DNA of 64,000 nt from Burkholderia sp. WP9 (GCF_900104795.1 NZ_FNTG01000002.1:1302001-1366000); one strand, 5' to 3'; positions 8,622 through 17,629 are shown, counted from the stretch's first letter. Program-made: numbers and translations. The notes: generated by a model from the sequence alone, not told the origin.

Positions 8622-10325
8622 ATGAAGGCATTGCGTATCAAACACAACCTCGTCGGCGCGCTCGGTATGGTCGCCATATTCCACCTGCAGCCGGCAATGG
8701 CCGCCGGTCTCGATGGCGTTCAGGTGCTCGACGGTTTCAAGGAACTGGTCGGTTATGTCGGCTCGCCGTTCCTGCTCGGCGGCGCATGGATCGCGGTGAA
8801 GATCACGCTGATCGCAATGTCAATCGGGCTTGTGCTCGGGCTCGGTCTTGCGCTGATGCGGCTATCGCGGTTCAAGACCCTGAACTCGGCAGCGTGGGGC
8901 TATATCTGGTTTGTGCGCGGCACACCGCAACTGCTGCAACTCGTGTTCATTTTCGACGCGTTGCCGCTAATCGGATTGCGCTTCGATGAAGTCACGACTG
9001 CGGTGATCGGCTTTGCATTGAACGAGGCGGCGTTCAGCGCTGAACTGTTTCGTGCCGGGATTCTGTCCGTGAACCGCTCACAATCCACCGCGGCCGCCGC
9101 GCTCGGCATGGGACCGTTGCTCACGTTACGCCGCATTATCCTGCCGCAATCGATGCGAGCGGTGATCCCGGGGCTCGCCAACGATACCATCGGCATGTTG
9201 AAGCTAACATCAATCGCCTCGGTGATCTTCGTCAACGAACTTACGTTCCGCTCGCAACAGGTCGTCGGACAGAACTTCAAGTTCTTTACCGTGTTCGGCG
9301 CGGCGGCGGTGATCTATCTGTTTCTGACGAGCGGAATTTCATTGCTTCAGGTATGGCTCGAACGCATCTTCGATCACGAGCGCGATCGGAAACTCACGTT
9401 CTCGTGGTTCGGACTACGCACTTCGACGCCAGATGTTAAACCGCTCGACGCACCGATTGTCTTGCCGGTCGCCGCCCAGCAGCCGGAGGCGAACGATCAT
9501 GCATGGATAGGCACGCTGCTGCCCGCCGAAAGCCGCACGCCGCGCCATCGTGATGAACCGTTTGTGGCGTGCAGGAACGTCTGGAAATCGTATGGCAAAC
9601 GCGAGATTTTGCGCGGCGTCGACCTGTCGATCTCCCATGGCGAAGTCGTCGTGATCCTCGGTCCGAGCGGTTCCGGTAAAAGCACGCTGCTCAAGCTCAT
9701 CAACCATCTCGAACCGCTTGACTGGGGGACGATCAAGGTCGATTCAGAATATGTGGGTTATCGGGAAGTGCCGGGTGGCGGCGGCACTGTGCGGCCCCTG
9801 CACAACCTCGCACGTGCGCGCGCCGAAGCACGCGTAGGCATGGTGTTCCAGCATTTCAACCTGTTCAGCCATTTGAGTGCGCTGGAGAACATCGTCGAAG
9901 CACAGCAGCAGGTCTATGACGTACCTCGCGCCGAAGCAGAAGCGCTCGGCCGCGAACTGTTGAAGAGCGTGGGCCTCGCCGCGCATGCGGATTTTTTGCC
10001 GCATCGGTTATCAGGTGGTCAGCAGCAGCGGGTAGCGATTGCGCGTGCGCTTGCGATCAAACCGAAGTTAATGCTGTTCGACGAACCGACTTCGGCACTC
10101 GATCCAGAACTCGTCGGAGAAGTGCTTGGCGTGATGCGCGGGCTCGCTGATGCCGGCATGACGATGGTCGTGGTCACGCACGAAATCCGCTTTGCCCGCG
10201 ATGTCGCCGATCGCGTCGTTTTCATGGATGGCGGCGAGGTCATCGAGCAAGGGACGCCGCAGGAGGTGATCGACAACCCAACTCACGAGCGTACCCGAAA
10301 ATTCCTTAACGTCTTCGCCAATTAA
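8622..10325 (+). CDS. Fused ABC permease and ATP-binding protein (polar amino-acid type)
   Basis: 567 residues combining two subunits that are normally separate. Residues 1-265 are a HisM/GlnP-type permease with several membrane helices and the EAA loop region (EAAFSAELFRAGILSV, ALGMGPLLTLRRIILPQ). About 266-305 is a linker, and about 310-567 is a GlnQ/HisP-type ATPase with Walker A GPSGSGKST (about 346), signature LSGGQQQR (about 462) and Walker [13 protein letters not shown] (about 483). With the binding protein at 7705 it would form a complete importer as a homodimer of the fusion. It lies 13 bp before the hydrolase at 10339, so the two are likely co-transcribed. Confidence 0.88.
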   Translation: MKALRIKHNLVGALGMVAIFHLQPAMAAGLDGVQVLDGFKELVGYVGSPFLLGGAWIAVKITLIAMSIGLVLGLGLALMRLSRFKTLNSAAWGYIWFVRGTPQLLQLVFIFDALPLIGLRFDEVTTAVIGFALNEAAFSAELFRAGILSVNRSQSTAAAALGMGPLLTLRRIILPQSMRAVIPGLANDTIGMLKLTSIASVIFVNELTFRSQQVVGQNFKFFTVFGAAAVIYLFLTSGISLLQVWLERIFDHERDRKLTFSWFGLRTSTPDVKPLDAPIVLPVAAQQPEANDHAWIGTLLPAESRTPRHRDEPFVACRNVWKSYGKREILRGVDLSISHGEVVVILGPSGSGKSTLLKLINHLEPLDWGTIKVDSEYVGYREVPGGGGTVRPLHNLARARAEARVGMVFQHFNLFSHLSALENIVEAQQQVYDVPRAEAEALGRELLKSVGLAAHADFLPHRLSGGQQQRVAIARALAIKPKLMLFDEPTSALDPELVGEVLGVMRGLADAGMTMVVVTHEIRFARDVADRVVFMDGGEVIEQGTPQEVIDNPTHERTRKFLNVFAN

Positions 10326-10338
10326 ATATGAGGCTCAC

Positions 10339-11355
10339 ATGACGGACTTCGAAACTTTCAGCCTTGGCCGCGTCGCGTTGCAGTCCGGCGCGACGATGCC
10401 TGACATGCGGCTCAGCTACAAGACATATGGCCAACTGAATGCGGCGCGTGACAATGCGATTGTCTACCCGACGTTTTATAGCGGCAGCCATGTCGACAAC
10501 GAGTGGCTGATTGGGGAGCACATGGGTCTCGACCCGCGGGAGTACTTCATCATTGTGCCGAACATGTTCGGCAACGGCGTATCGAGCTCACCGAGCAACA
10601 ACCCGCCGCCTTATGATCGCGGCCGTTTTCCGCATGTCACGCTCTACGACAATGTCGCGATGCAGCACCGCCTTGTGACCGAGAAGTTTGGCATCGAGTC
10701 GCTCAAGCTCGTCACCGGCTGGTCGATGGGCGCGATGCAGGCGTTCCATTGGGCCGCGATGTATCCGGAGATGGTCGAGCGCATTCTGCCGTTCTGCGGG
10801 GCCGCGCGCTGCTCGCGGCACAATTTCGTGTTTATAGAAGGCCTCAAGGCGCCATTGCTGCTGGACCCGGAATTCAAGGACGGTTTCTACGATTCACCGC
10901 CGACACGCGGAATGCGGGCTGCGGCGCGTGTGTTCGCCGGATGGGGATTTTCGCAGGCTTTTTTGCGTCAACGGCTCGACATGGAAGCAATGGGATATGG
11001 CTCGCTTGAGGACTTTATCACCCAGTTCTGGGAGGGTGATTTCCTGAAGAAGGACGCGAACAATATTCTGTCGATGATGTGGAGTTGGCAGCACGGCGAT
11101 ATTTCCGCCAATTCTCTTTACCAGGGAGACTTCGATCGCGCGTTGGGCAGCATCACTGCCAAGGCTATTGTGATACCCGGGCGCACGGATCTGTACTTCC
11201 CGCCGGAAGATAGTGAGTATGAAGTTTCGAAGATGCGCAACGCTGAGTTGCGGCCCATTGAGTCGGTATGGGGGCATTTCGCGGGTGGGCCCGCGGCCAA
11301 TGCGGTCGATGTCAAGTTCATCGACAACGCGGTAAGGGAAATTCTGGCTATGTAG
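10339..11355 (+). CDS. MetX-like alpha/beta hydrolase
   Basis: 338 residues, alpha/beta hydrolase fold of the homoserine O-acetyltransferase group. The nucleophile elbow is GWSMGAMQ (Ser near residue 132), the acid is in IPGRTDLYFP, and the catalytic histidine in VWGHFAGGP near the C-terminus. Many family members of this length without the methionine pathway context are plain hydrolases acting on esters or amides. It is preceded by GAGGCTCAC and closely follows the transporter gene, so it probably processes the imported compound. A true acetyltransferase role is possible but less likely here. Confidence 0.75.
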   Translation: MTDFETFSLGRVALQSGATMPDMRLSYKTYGQLNAARDNAIVYPTFYSGSHVDNEWLIGEHMGLDPREYFIIVPNMFGNGVSSSPSNNPPPYDRGRFPHVTLYDNVAMQHRLVTEKFGIESLKLVTGWSMGAMQAFHWAAMYPEMVERILPFCGAARCSRHNFVFIEGLKAPLLLDPEFKDGFYDSPPTRGMRAAARVFAGWGFSQAFLRQRLDMEAMGYGSLEDFITQFWEGDFLKKDANNILSMMWSWQHGDISANSLYQGDFDRALGSITAKAIVIPGRTDLYFPPEDSEYEVSKMRNAELRPIESVWGHFAGGPAANAVDVKFIDNAVREILAM

Positions 11356-11539
11356 TTGTCGGATGCTCTTTGCGCGCAGTTCTTTTTACACGTGCGATTC
11401 ACGGGCATCATCTCACTCTTTTGTGATCGCTTTCCTCGCGAGCTCGCACTGATGATATTCGATCAAGCAGTTCTGTCGAGTCGCCATTCGCAGCGCCCGA
11501 TTCGCGCCTTGTGTGCGTCGAAGGCGCTTTGCACTTGCT

Positions 11540-12042
11540 GCGCGAGCGGTGTGATTTCGTGCATTCTGCAATGCGCTCGACGGGCATCTTGCCGCTGAGC
11601 TTGCCGTGTAGGCGGCGCCAGTTGTATCGAACTGCCACTCCTTAATTCGCCGCCCAGAACTCGTTGAGGTCATGGAGTTGTGAACGCTCGACCTTGCCAG
11701 TAAGGTGGGACGAGCGCGGCGGGGTGTGTGGAATTTGATGCACTCAGTCATCAGACGCCGTTGTAATGATTCGGCGAGGAACGCCCCTCCCCTGTCAATC
11801 TGCATACGCTGTAACTGAAATCACGTCTTTTCTATGACACGATCAAGAAAAGTAGCGAATCCGGGCGATTCTGAATGGATAGACAGCCAATACGTGGAAG
11901 CTCGCGCAGTAGTCGACGCCGTGTGTTGATAGATGCCTCGCATGGTTTTCATTCGTGTCCATCGGGACCCGATCCCTGTGAACGGTTCGCTATGGAGTTT
12001 GGGATATGCCGGCCACCTGGAATGCACTGACGGCTTCATCAA
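11540..12042 (-). pseudogene. Decayed IS481-type transposase
   Basis: Translated fragments on the minus strand, read from 12042 downward, give in order MRGIYQHTASTTARASTYWL, FLDRVIEKT, MQIDRGGAFLAESLQRRLMT, HLTGKVERSQLHDLNEFW and YNWRRLHGKLSGKMPVERI. Together these follow the DDE-integrase core and C-terminus of IS481-like transposases (tail YNxxRPHxxLxGxxPxER). Stops at the FxLQR and FWAAN positions and at least one frame change break the gene. It is an old remnant, next to the IS3 element at 12101. Confidence 0.65.
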
Positions 12043-12163
12043 GGACTCGGTCCGAACCTTATGAACGGTCGAGAGGGACAGTTCTCCTCAATCATGGAAC
12101 TGAGCTTGCCCCCGAAAAACGAATCCCTTGCTGAGCAGGTAAACTCAAGCAAGGAGAAGAACG

Positions 12164-12460
12164 ATGACAAGCAAGGCAAAGCGGGCACAGTACACGCTCG
12201 AGTTCAAGCTGGAAGCGGTACGACTGGTCAAAGCCGGGCAAAGCATGGCAGCAGTGGCGGCGACACTGGGTGTGGTTGAACAGACGCTGTACAACTGGGT
12301 GAAGGCTGACCGGGAAGGCAAGCTGGCGGGCGCAGGCACGAAGCCTGTGAGCCCGGAACAGATGGAGCTGGCGCGGCTGCGTGCGGAGGTAGCGCGCCTG
12401 AAGATGGAGCGAGACATATTAAAAAAGTGCGCAGCGTACTTCGCGAAGGAATCGATGTGA
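12164..12460 (+). CDS. IS3-family transposase OrfA
   Basis: 98 residues. The N-terminal helix-turn-helix is YTLEFKLEAVRLVKAGQSMA and the following AVAATLGVVEQTLYNWVK, with a leucine-zipper-like end (ELARLRAEVARLKMERDILK). It binds the element ends and, fused to OrfB by frameshifting, forms the transposase. ATG is preceded by AAGGAGAAGAACG. The run TTAAAAAAGTGC at about 12419-12430 lies in the overlap with OrfB and fits a minus-one slippage site. Confidence 0.9.
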   Translation: MTSKAKRAQYTLEFKLEAVRLVKAGQSMAAVAATLGVVEQTLYNWVKADREGKLAGAGTKPVSPEQMELARLRAEVARLKMERDILKKCAAYFAKESM

Positions 12461-13347
12461 AGTACGCGTTCATCGAGCACAATCGACGCCGCTGGCCAGT
12501 CTCGGTCCTATGCGAAGTGCTGGAAGTCAGTCCCAGCGGATATCATCAGCGCCGGCAACGCACCGCGCACGACAAGCCGCACCGTAGCCGCGTAAGCAAC
12601 GATGCGCTGCTCGCGCAAGTCAAGGCGATTCACATGCAGGTCAAGGGCGAATACGGCTGGCCTCGCATGTGGAAGGAGTTGCTCACGCAAGGCGTGCGCG
12701 TGGGCAAAGAACGGGTTCGCAAACTGATGGCGCAGCATGGCATTCGAGCCCGCCACAAGCGCAAGTACATCGCGACGACGAACTCGAACCACGATTTGCC
12801 GGTGGCGCCGAATCTGTTGGAGCGCGACTTCACCGCTAACGCACCGAACCAGGTCTGGACGACCGACATCACGTACCTGGCGACAGCCGAAGGCTGGGTC
12901 TACCTCGCGGCCATCATCGACCTGTTCAGCAGGCAGGTGGTGGGCTGGTCGATGCAGCCGCACATGAAGGCTGAACTGGTCACGGACGCATTGCGAATGG
13001 CGTGGTTCCGGCGTCGCCCTGACGCCGGCGTAATCGTGCATAGCGACAGGGGCAGCCAGTATTGCAGCGGCCTGTTTCAGGACGCGTTGAAGGCCTACGG
13101 CATGCGTTCGTCGATGAGCCGACGTGGAAATTGTTGGGATAACTCGCCGACGGAAAGTCTATGGGGTTCGCTGAAGGTAGCACGCATGCACGGACGACAC
13201 TTCCCCACCCGGCGGGCAGCAATGGATGAGGTGATTGACTGGCTGGGTTTTTACAACGCGCGCCGGTTACATTCAACGCTCGATTACGTCAGCCCCATGA
13301 CATTCGAAAAGAACTGGTTCGCGGCTCATAGAGGCGAAGCCGCATAA
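12427..13347 (+). CDS. IS3-family transposase OrfB (DDE integrase)
   Basis: 306 residues with an HTH_21 region near the start (GEYGWPRMWKELLTQGVRVG) and an rve integrase core. The DDE residues are visible in VWTTDITYL, VIVHSDRGSQYCS and NSPTESLWGSLK. It overlaps orfA by 34 bp in a different frame, the normal IS3 arrangement. No stop or frameshift interrupts it. Confidence 0.92.
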   Translation: MRSVLREGIDVKYAFIEHNRRRWPVSVLCEVLEVSPSGYHQRRQRTAHDKPHRSRVSNDALLAQVKAIHMQVKGEYGWPRMWKELLTQGVRVGKERVRKLMAQHGIRARHKRKYIATTNSNHDLPVAPNLLERDFTANAPNQVWTTDITYLATAEGWVYLAAIIDLFSRQVVGWSMQPHMKAELVTDALRMAWFRRRPDAGVIVHSDRGSQYCSGLFQDALKAYGMRSSMSRRGNCWDNSPTESLWGSLKVARMHGRHFPTRRAAMDEVIDWLGFYNARRLHSTLDYVSPMTFEKNWFAAHRGEAA

Positions 13348-13390
13348 TTCACCCAGCTATGGGATTCGTCAAACGGGGGCAAGGTCAAAC

Positions 13391-13933
13391 CGCAACTTAT
13401 TTCTGGACGCGCCGTGCCCCTCTGTGCTCGGCACGCAGCGGCTGAGTCCTCTCCGGATCAGCGTCAACGACGTTTCGTTTTGGACTATTTAGAGGCGGCG
13501 ACTGTGACAGGGAATCTCCTCTCTTCCAGCATCCTCGTAGCGAGGCAACCATTGCGAAGTGTCCGACATCAAGATGCCACGCCGCGCGCATACGACAGCG
13601 GCAACGCCGTTCTCGTGGTACATCAGCACCCAGGGCAATGGAGTCGAGATCTCGCGGTTTCTCGGTTTATTCTAGTTGAAAACGATGTGTGTGAATCACA
13701 CTCGTCACGCCCCTTATTTTCGAAAATGACTGATTCTCGGCGCCGCCGGCAAGGCCCATAGCATGCTCGGTTTGAAAATCGCCAAATGTAGGCAAGACCA
13801 ACCTTCGCTGCGATAGCAACGCGGCTACCGCAGTTCATTCCATAGGAAAGCTACGTTTCGTGGATTCACTCGCAAACCGGATCGGCTTATCGGCAGTTCT
13901 CACAACACTATGTCGATCTTCCAATGATGACGT
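13391..13933. other. Intergenic stretch with no recognised gene
   Basis: About 540 bp between the IS3 element and the quinone reductase gene. Short frames exist on both strands, but none gives a recognisable protein, has a convincing start, or shows conserved motifs. It may be what remains of a gene broken by earlier insertions. Confidence 0.4.
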
Positions 13934-14869
13934 TCAATTTCGCTCGGCTATATCGGGAACGAGCACGATCTTTCCTGGTCCAAAGGTCTTTGCCTTCTGC
14001 GCGTCTTGGGCGTTTGCTGCATCCTCCAAGGGAAAGGAACTCGCAACTGTTACTCGTAGGGATCCGGCTTCGACCAGATCAACAAGCCGACCGAGAACCT
14101 CTTTATCAGGGCGGGCGAAGACAGTTCTTATACCAGGACCGCCGTCTGCGATTGAGCAGATTCTCGCGCCCGGGGTCGCCGCAGCCATAGCCTTTGCCAA
14201 TCCACCATGACCGGCGCAATCCACGATGGCGGTTACGCCAGCGGGAGCAAGCTGTCTAACCTGATCCGCAATGTCACCTCGGTACTGCACTGGCTCCGCG
14301 CCGAGCGATTTCACATAGGCTTGGTGCGACGTGGACGCACCTCCGAACACAGTGGCACCGGACGCCACCGCCAGTTGGGTTGCCAGCGAGCCCACGCCTC
14401 CTGACGCACCAAGCACAAGAACGCTGTCCCTATCGGACACGTTTAGCGTATCAAACACCGCGCGATAAGCCGTCAATCCGGCGAGCGGAAGTCCGGCCGC
14501 TTCGCCCCACGAAGCACTTTTTGGCTTTCGCCACAGTCGCTCCACTGGAACGCTTACAAGTTCTGCATAAGTACCGTTGTGCAGGATTTCCTGATGCGTA
14601 TAAGCGACGACCTCGTCGCCCGGCCGGAACTCGACGACGCCAGCGCCTACGCGTTCGACGATGCCAGCGAGATCCCATCCAGGTACGACTGGAAACCATG
14701 TCTCCATGAATCTATCGCCCAAACCCGCCTGCAGCATGATATCGGCCGGATTGATCGCCGCGGCCTTCATGCGGACAAGCACGGCGTTCTGCGACAGCTT
14801 CGGCTCTGGCAGCTCACCATACTCGAGAACATCGGATCCGCCGAAGCGGCTATAGAAAACACCCTTCAT
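13934..14869 (-). CDS. Zinc-independent NADPH:quinone reductase (MDR family)
   Basis: 311 residues of the quinone oxidoreductase branch of the medium-chain dehydrogenases. GroES-like domain in residues 1-120 (MKGVFYSRFGGSDVLEYGELPEP), then a Rossmann domain with VLVLGASGGVGSLATQLA near 150. Zinc-binding cysteines are absent, typical of QOR. It reduces quinones or enones with NADPH in the cytosol. It starts 9 bp after the SnoaL-like gene on the same strand, and both diverge from the Rrf2 regulator, so the two are probably one regulated unit responding to electrophile or redox stress. Confidence 0.88.
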   Translation of the reverse strand: MKGVFYSRFGGSDVLEYGELPEPKLSQNAVLVRMKAAAINPADIMLQAGLGDRFMETWFPVVPGWDLAGIVERVGAGVVEFRPGDEVVAYTHQEILHNGTYAELVSVPVERLWRKPKSASWGEAAGLPLAGLTAYRAVFDTLNVSDRDSVLVLGASGGVGSLATQLAVASGATVFGGASTSHQAYVKSLGAEPVQYRGDIADQVRQLAPAGVTAIVDCAGHGGLAKAMAAATPGARICSIADGGPGIRTVFARPDKEVLGRLVDLVEAGSLRVTVASSFPLEDAANAQDAQKAKTFGPGKIVLVPDIAERN

Positions 14870-14878
14870 TTCGGTCTC

Positions 14879-15352
14879 TTAAAAAGCCATCGGGAGGTCG
14901 AGATAAATTCGGTGGTTTGCCATCAGCCAGCGGCCATCGACTCTCTTCAAAATTGGTCGGTAATAGCCCGACTCGATAGGGGTGATCTTCCCCTGCGCGC
15001 CATAGACTCCTTTTGGCCAGCCGCCTTCAGGCTTCTCTGCACCGACGATATTGAACACGATAAATTGTGCGTCGAGTGTCCCGATATCACCCTGTACCTC
15101 TACGATCGGATCATGAGTAGTGTGATGGCTCCAGCCTCGTAGCGGGTGCGGCTTCATCACCGTGGTGACTGCGGCAGCGATAGCTTCTCGCCCGACCAGC
15201 TCTCCAAGGTGCTCAGGTATGCCGGCATTGTTGTAGAAGATATCGACCCTGCCTTCAGGCAAGAAGAGGTTGCTCATAGCAATTCCGTCTCGGTGATCGG
15301 CTGCCCGAACGTACCGCGCTAGTACCTCTTGAATTTCACGTTGATCCGACAC
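14879..15352 (-). CDS. SnoaL/NTF2-like protein
   Basis: 157 residues starting from GTG at 15352, which follows AAGGGGATATTCC. The open frame runs further upstream but crosses the palindrome and AT-rich promoter, so the longer version is unlikely. The cone-shaped SnoaL_4 fold is suggested by QREIQEVLARYVRAADHRDG, GREAIAAAVTTVMKPHPLRGWSHH and the end VDGRWLMANHRIYLDLP. Such proteins act as small dehydratases, isomerases or hydroxylation partners. It is first gene of the unit with the quinone reductase. Confidence 0.75.
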   Translation of the reverse strand: MSDQREIQEVLARYVRAADHRDGIAMSNLFLPEGRVDIFYNNAGIPEHLGELVGREAIAAAVTTVMKPHPLRGWSHHTTHDPIVEVQGDIGTLDAQFIVFNIVGAEKPEGGWPKGVYGAQGKITPIESGYYRPILKRVDGRWLMANHRIYLDLPMAF

Positions 15353-15386
15353 GGAATATCCCCTTAAAAAATAGACCTCCGACACG

Positions 15387-15403
15387 ATACACGCATCGTG
15401 TAT
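15387..15403. promoter_or_regulatory. Perfect palindrome, likely Rrf2 operator
   Basis: ATACACG-CAT-CGTGTAT is an exact 7-3-7 inverted repeat in the AT-rich gap between the divergent SnoaL-like and Rrf2 genes, 35 bp before the SnoaL GTG and 49 bp before the Rrf2 ATG. Its position and symmetry fit the binding site of the adjacent dimeric regulator acting on both promoters. Confidence 0.65.
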
Positions 15404-15451
15404 TATATGCAATAATAATAGATACATATCTTGTGAAGACTGAGGCTGTTC

Positions 15452-15892
15452 ATGATTGACGTCCGTTTTCCGACTGCCTTGCAAATGATGCTCAGCCTGG
15501 CATTCGCCCACGCTGAAGGGGTCGAACGATTAAGCTCGGCTCAACTAGCCGAGGGGGTCGACTCCAATCCAACCTTTGTCAGGCGATTGTTGGTGCCGTT
15601 GATGCGCGCCGGCCTCGTTCGTTCGACCATGGGTCGAGATGGTGGCGTCAGCCTAAATGCCGATGCCGCCGTAATCACGCTCGGCGAAATTTATAAGGCG
15701 ACGATGGAAGGCAAGAAGCTATGGATCGCTCGTAGCGACATCCCCCACCGATGCCTCGTCAGTTGCAACGTCGAACAATTCTTTGGGAATCTGGCCGACG
15801 AAGTGGATGAATCGGTGACGCACTTGCTGAGCAAGCGAACACTGGCCGACGCGCTCCTGGAAATGCGCACCCTCGACGCGGAGCGCGCTTAG
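15452..15892 (+). CDS. Rrf2-family transcriptional regulator
   Basis: 146 residues. N-terminal winged helix (PTALQMMLSLAFAHAEG, SSAQLAEGVDSNPTFVRRLL, LVRSTMGRDGGVSL) typical of Rrf2. In the sensor loop only two cysteines are present (HRCLVSCNVEQFF), unlike the three of IscR/NsrR. It may therefore be a thiol sensor, or bind a cluster with another ligand. It is divergent from the reductase/SnoaL pair and probably represses it. Confidence 0.85.
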   Translation: MIDVRFPTALQMMLSLAFAHAEGVERLSSAQLAEGVDSNPTFVRRLLVPLMRAGLVRSTMGRDGGVSLNADAAVITLGEIYKATMEGKKLWIARSDIPHRCLVSCNVEQFFGNLADEVDESVTHLLSKRTLADALLEMRTLDAERA

Positions 15893-16190
15893 CAGGCGGC
15901 TCGCCGAATCGCAGAAGGCCACGCATCGTTTGCAGGTTTTCCACGATCAGCTAGCCATGCGGCGCTGCCGCGAATGGATGCTCGCCAGCATCGCCAGATA
16001 ATGTTCCGCATGTCGGGCACTATGCGCGGAATGCGCTAATCGCTTGAACTCCTCAGGCTTCGATCACGGTGTTGGGTTCCAGATAACTCTCCGAGCGGAA
16101 CACACCGAACTCGAGGCCAAAGCCGTCCGAGCCTGCGTGAAAACGCACTCATCGCCTAAACTGAATCAACTCATTGAGACCGGGTGACTC
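15893..16190. other. Intergenic stretch with no recognised gene
   Basis: About 300 bp after the Rrf2 gene. The last 50 bp before 16191 probably belong to the left end of the truncated IS1182-type element, but I could not define an inverted repeat because its other end is missing. Nothing else is recognisable. Confidence 0.4.
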
Positions 16191-16811
16191 ATGAAGCGAT
16201 TCGTTGAAGGCGATGACCGCAAGCAGGTCGCACTGCTTCCCGAATGCGTCGATGACTACATCAGCCGGGGCAACCAGGTCAGAATCGTCGACGTGTTCGT
16301 GGACGAACTGGACCTCACGACGCTCGGCTTCAACGGCACCACGCCCGCAATCACGAGCCGCCCGTCCTACCACCCAGGTGTGATGCTCAAGATCTATATC
16401 TACGGGTATCTGAACCGGGTACCTTCCAGCCGGCGTCTTGAGCGCGAATGTCAGCGCGATGTCGAGCTGATGTGGCTGACAGGATGTCTGGCGCCAGACT
16501 TCAAGACGATCTCAGACTTTCGCCGCGACAACGGACCGGCCATCCGCAACGTATGCCGTCGTTTCGTCGAACTGTGTCGTGGACTGAAGCTGCTATCTAG
16601 CGACATGGCGGCCATCGACGGCAGCAAGTTCAAGGCAGTGAGCAGCCGCGACAGGAACTACACCGCCGGCAAGATCGATAAGCGTCAACAGCAAATCGAG
16701 GAAAGCGTTCAGCGATATCTCGACATGATTGAGAGTGTGGACCGCACCAGCCCAACAGGCCATCAGCGTAGGTTCGTCCGGCAGCAACGGGCCGTTCATA
16801 TTGACGGTTAG
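16191..16811 (+). pseudogene. IS1182-family transposase, 3' truncated
   Basis: The first 185 or so residues match the N-terminus of IS1182-type transposases (DDYISRGNQVRIVDVFVDEL, YHPGVMLKIYIYGYLNRVPSSRRLE, PDFKTISDFRRDN, IDGSKFKAVSSRDRNYT). After about 16750 the family sequence ends and the frame runs into the neighbouring AraC fragment in the wrong direction. The catalytic C-terminal half is missing, so this cannot transpose. Confidence 0.8.
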
Positions 16812-16819
16812 CGGCTCGC

Positions 16820-17330
16820 TGTAGCGGACGAACTCCCAGGCAACGGCAGCGTCGCGTGGTCGCCGCACGCGAATCCAGCGGCGGTTAGGCGAGTGACCGA
16901 ACAGCGCCTTATAAGCGCGGCTGAACGCAGCCTCCGATTCGTAACTGATACTGAGCCCGATTCCGCCGACCAGCGCGGCAAAGCGCTCGAAAAGGCTGGA
17001 GCGAGACATGCCGCAATGACCGCGAGGCTCTCTGTGCTCCACCGCTGCACGGGCCGCTCATGAATTGCCTTCAGCGTATTTGCTATGCGCGAATCGGAAA
17101 GTCCGCCCAACCATGCGGACGCGGGGCCCTGCTGGATCCAGCTTTGCAACGTGCGGATGACCACTAGATCAATCAGTCGAGAAGCCGACCAGGCAGCGCC
17201 CGGTTGGATATCGTCAGCTTCGATCATCAGAACGTGCACTATCCCCTTGAGCAATCCGGCGCTATCCGCCCGTCGAATATGGATGCGTCTGGGTAGGGCC
17301 TTCCCGCATGCCTTCTTCGGCGACGTGCCC
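16820..17330 (-). pseudogene. AraC-family regulator remnant (cupin_6 type)
   Basis: Minus-strand fragments read IHIRRADSAGLLKGIVHVL, SRLIDLVVIRTLQSWIQQ, IANTLKAIHERPVQRWSTES, then in another frame MSRSSLFERFAALVGG and ISYESEAAFSRAYKALFGHSP. This is the order of an AraC protein with a cupin_6 sensor. A frameshift separates the two halves, part of the first helix-turn-helix is deleted, and the N-terminus is missing. It is truncated against the hydrolase fragment, so a deletion has joined two broken genes. Confidence 0.7.
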
Positions 17331-17618
17331 ACGATAGAAGACGAGCAACTAGCCAAGAAGCAGCGGCCGATCAGCGGTGCGGCCTTCGGCGCGCCGTCCG
17401 CTGTTGCAGCCTGGGATATAAAGCCGTCGTACTATGCGATTTCGGCCAACGATATGATGGTGGCCAAAGCCTTCTTCGCCAAGCGCATGAATGCAACGAC
17501 TGTGACACTGCAGTCCAGCCATGCGTCTCCGGTATCGCATCCCGATGAAGTTGCTGCGCTCATCGATCAGGCCGCAATCGGACCTTGGCCCAAAGTCGGA
17601 TGGGTTTTATCGCGGTAA
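17300..17618 (+). pseudogene. C-terminal fragment of an alpha/beta hydrolase
   Basis: Residues encoded from about 17310 read FFGDVPTIEDEQLAKKQRPI, then KPSYYAISANDMMVAKAFFA and SSHASPVSHPDEVAALIDQAA. This is the acid-histidine end of an alpha/beta hydrolase often found next to cupin_6 AraC regulators. The catalytic serine half is missing; the open frame upstream of 17300 is antisense to the AraC fragment and does not belong. Non-functional. Confidence 0.65.
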
Positions 17619-17629
17619 GGATCGGTGAA

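Larger units (their letters stand above)
12101..13387 (+). mobile_element. IS3-family insertion sequence, 1287 bp, apparently complete
   Basis: The ends form an imperfect inverted repeat: TGAGCTTGCCCCCG at 12101 and, in reverse complement, TGACCTTGCCCCCG ending at 13387. The similarity continues with ACGAATCCC a few bases inward. AAC precedes the left end (12098-12100) and follows the right end (13388-13390), a 3-bp direct repeat as expected for IS3. The element carries overlapping orfA and orfB with an A6G slippery site, so transposition-competent structure is preserved. Confidence 0.88.

Noticed and set aside
17085..17300. N-terminal part of the plus-strand 177-codon frame as a real gene start
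   Set aside because: This part is antisense to the AraC remnant; only the part after about 17310 matches a hydrolase.
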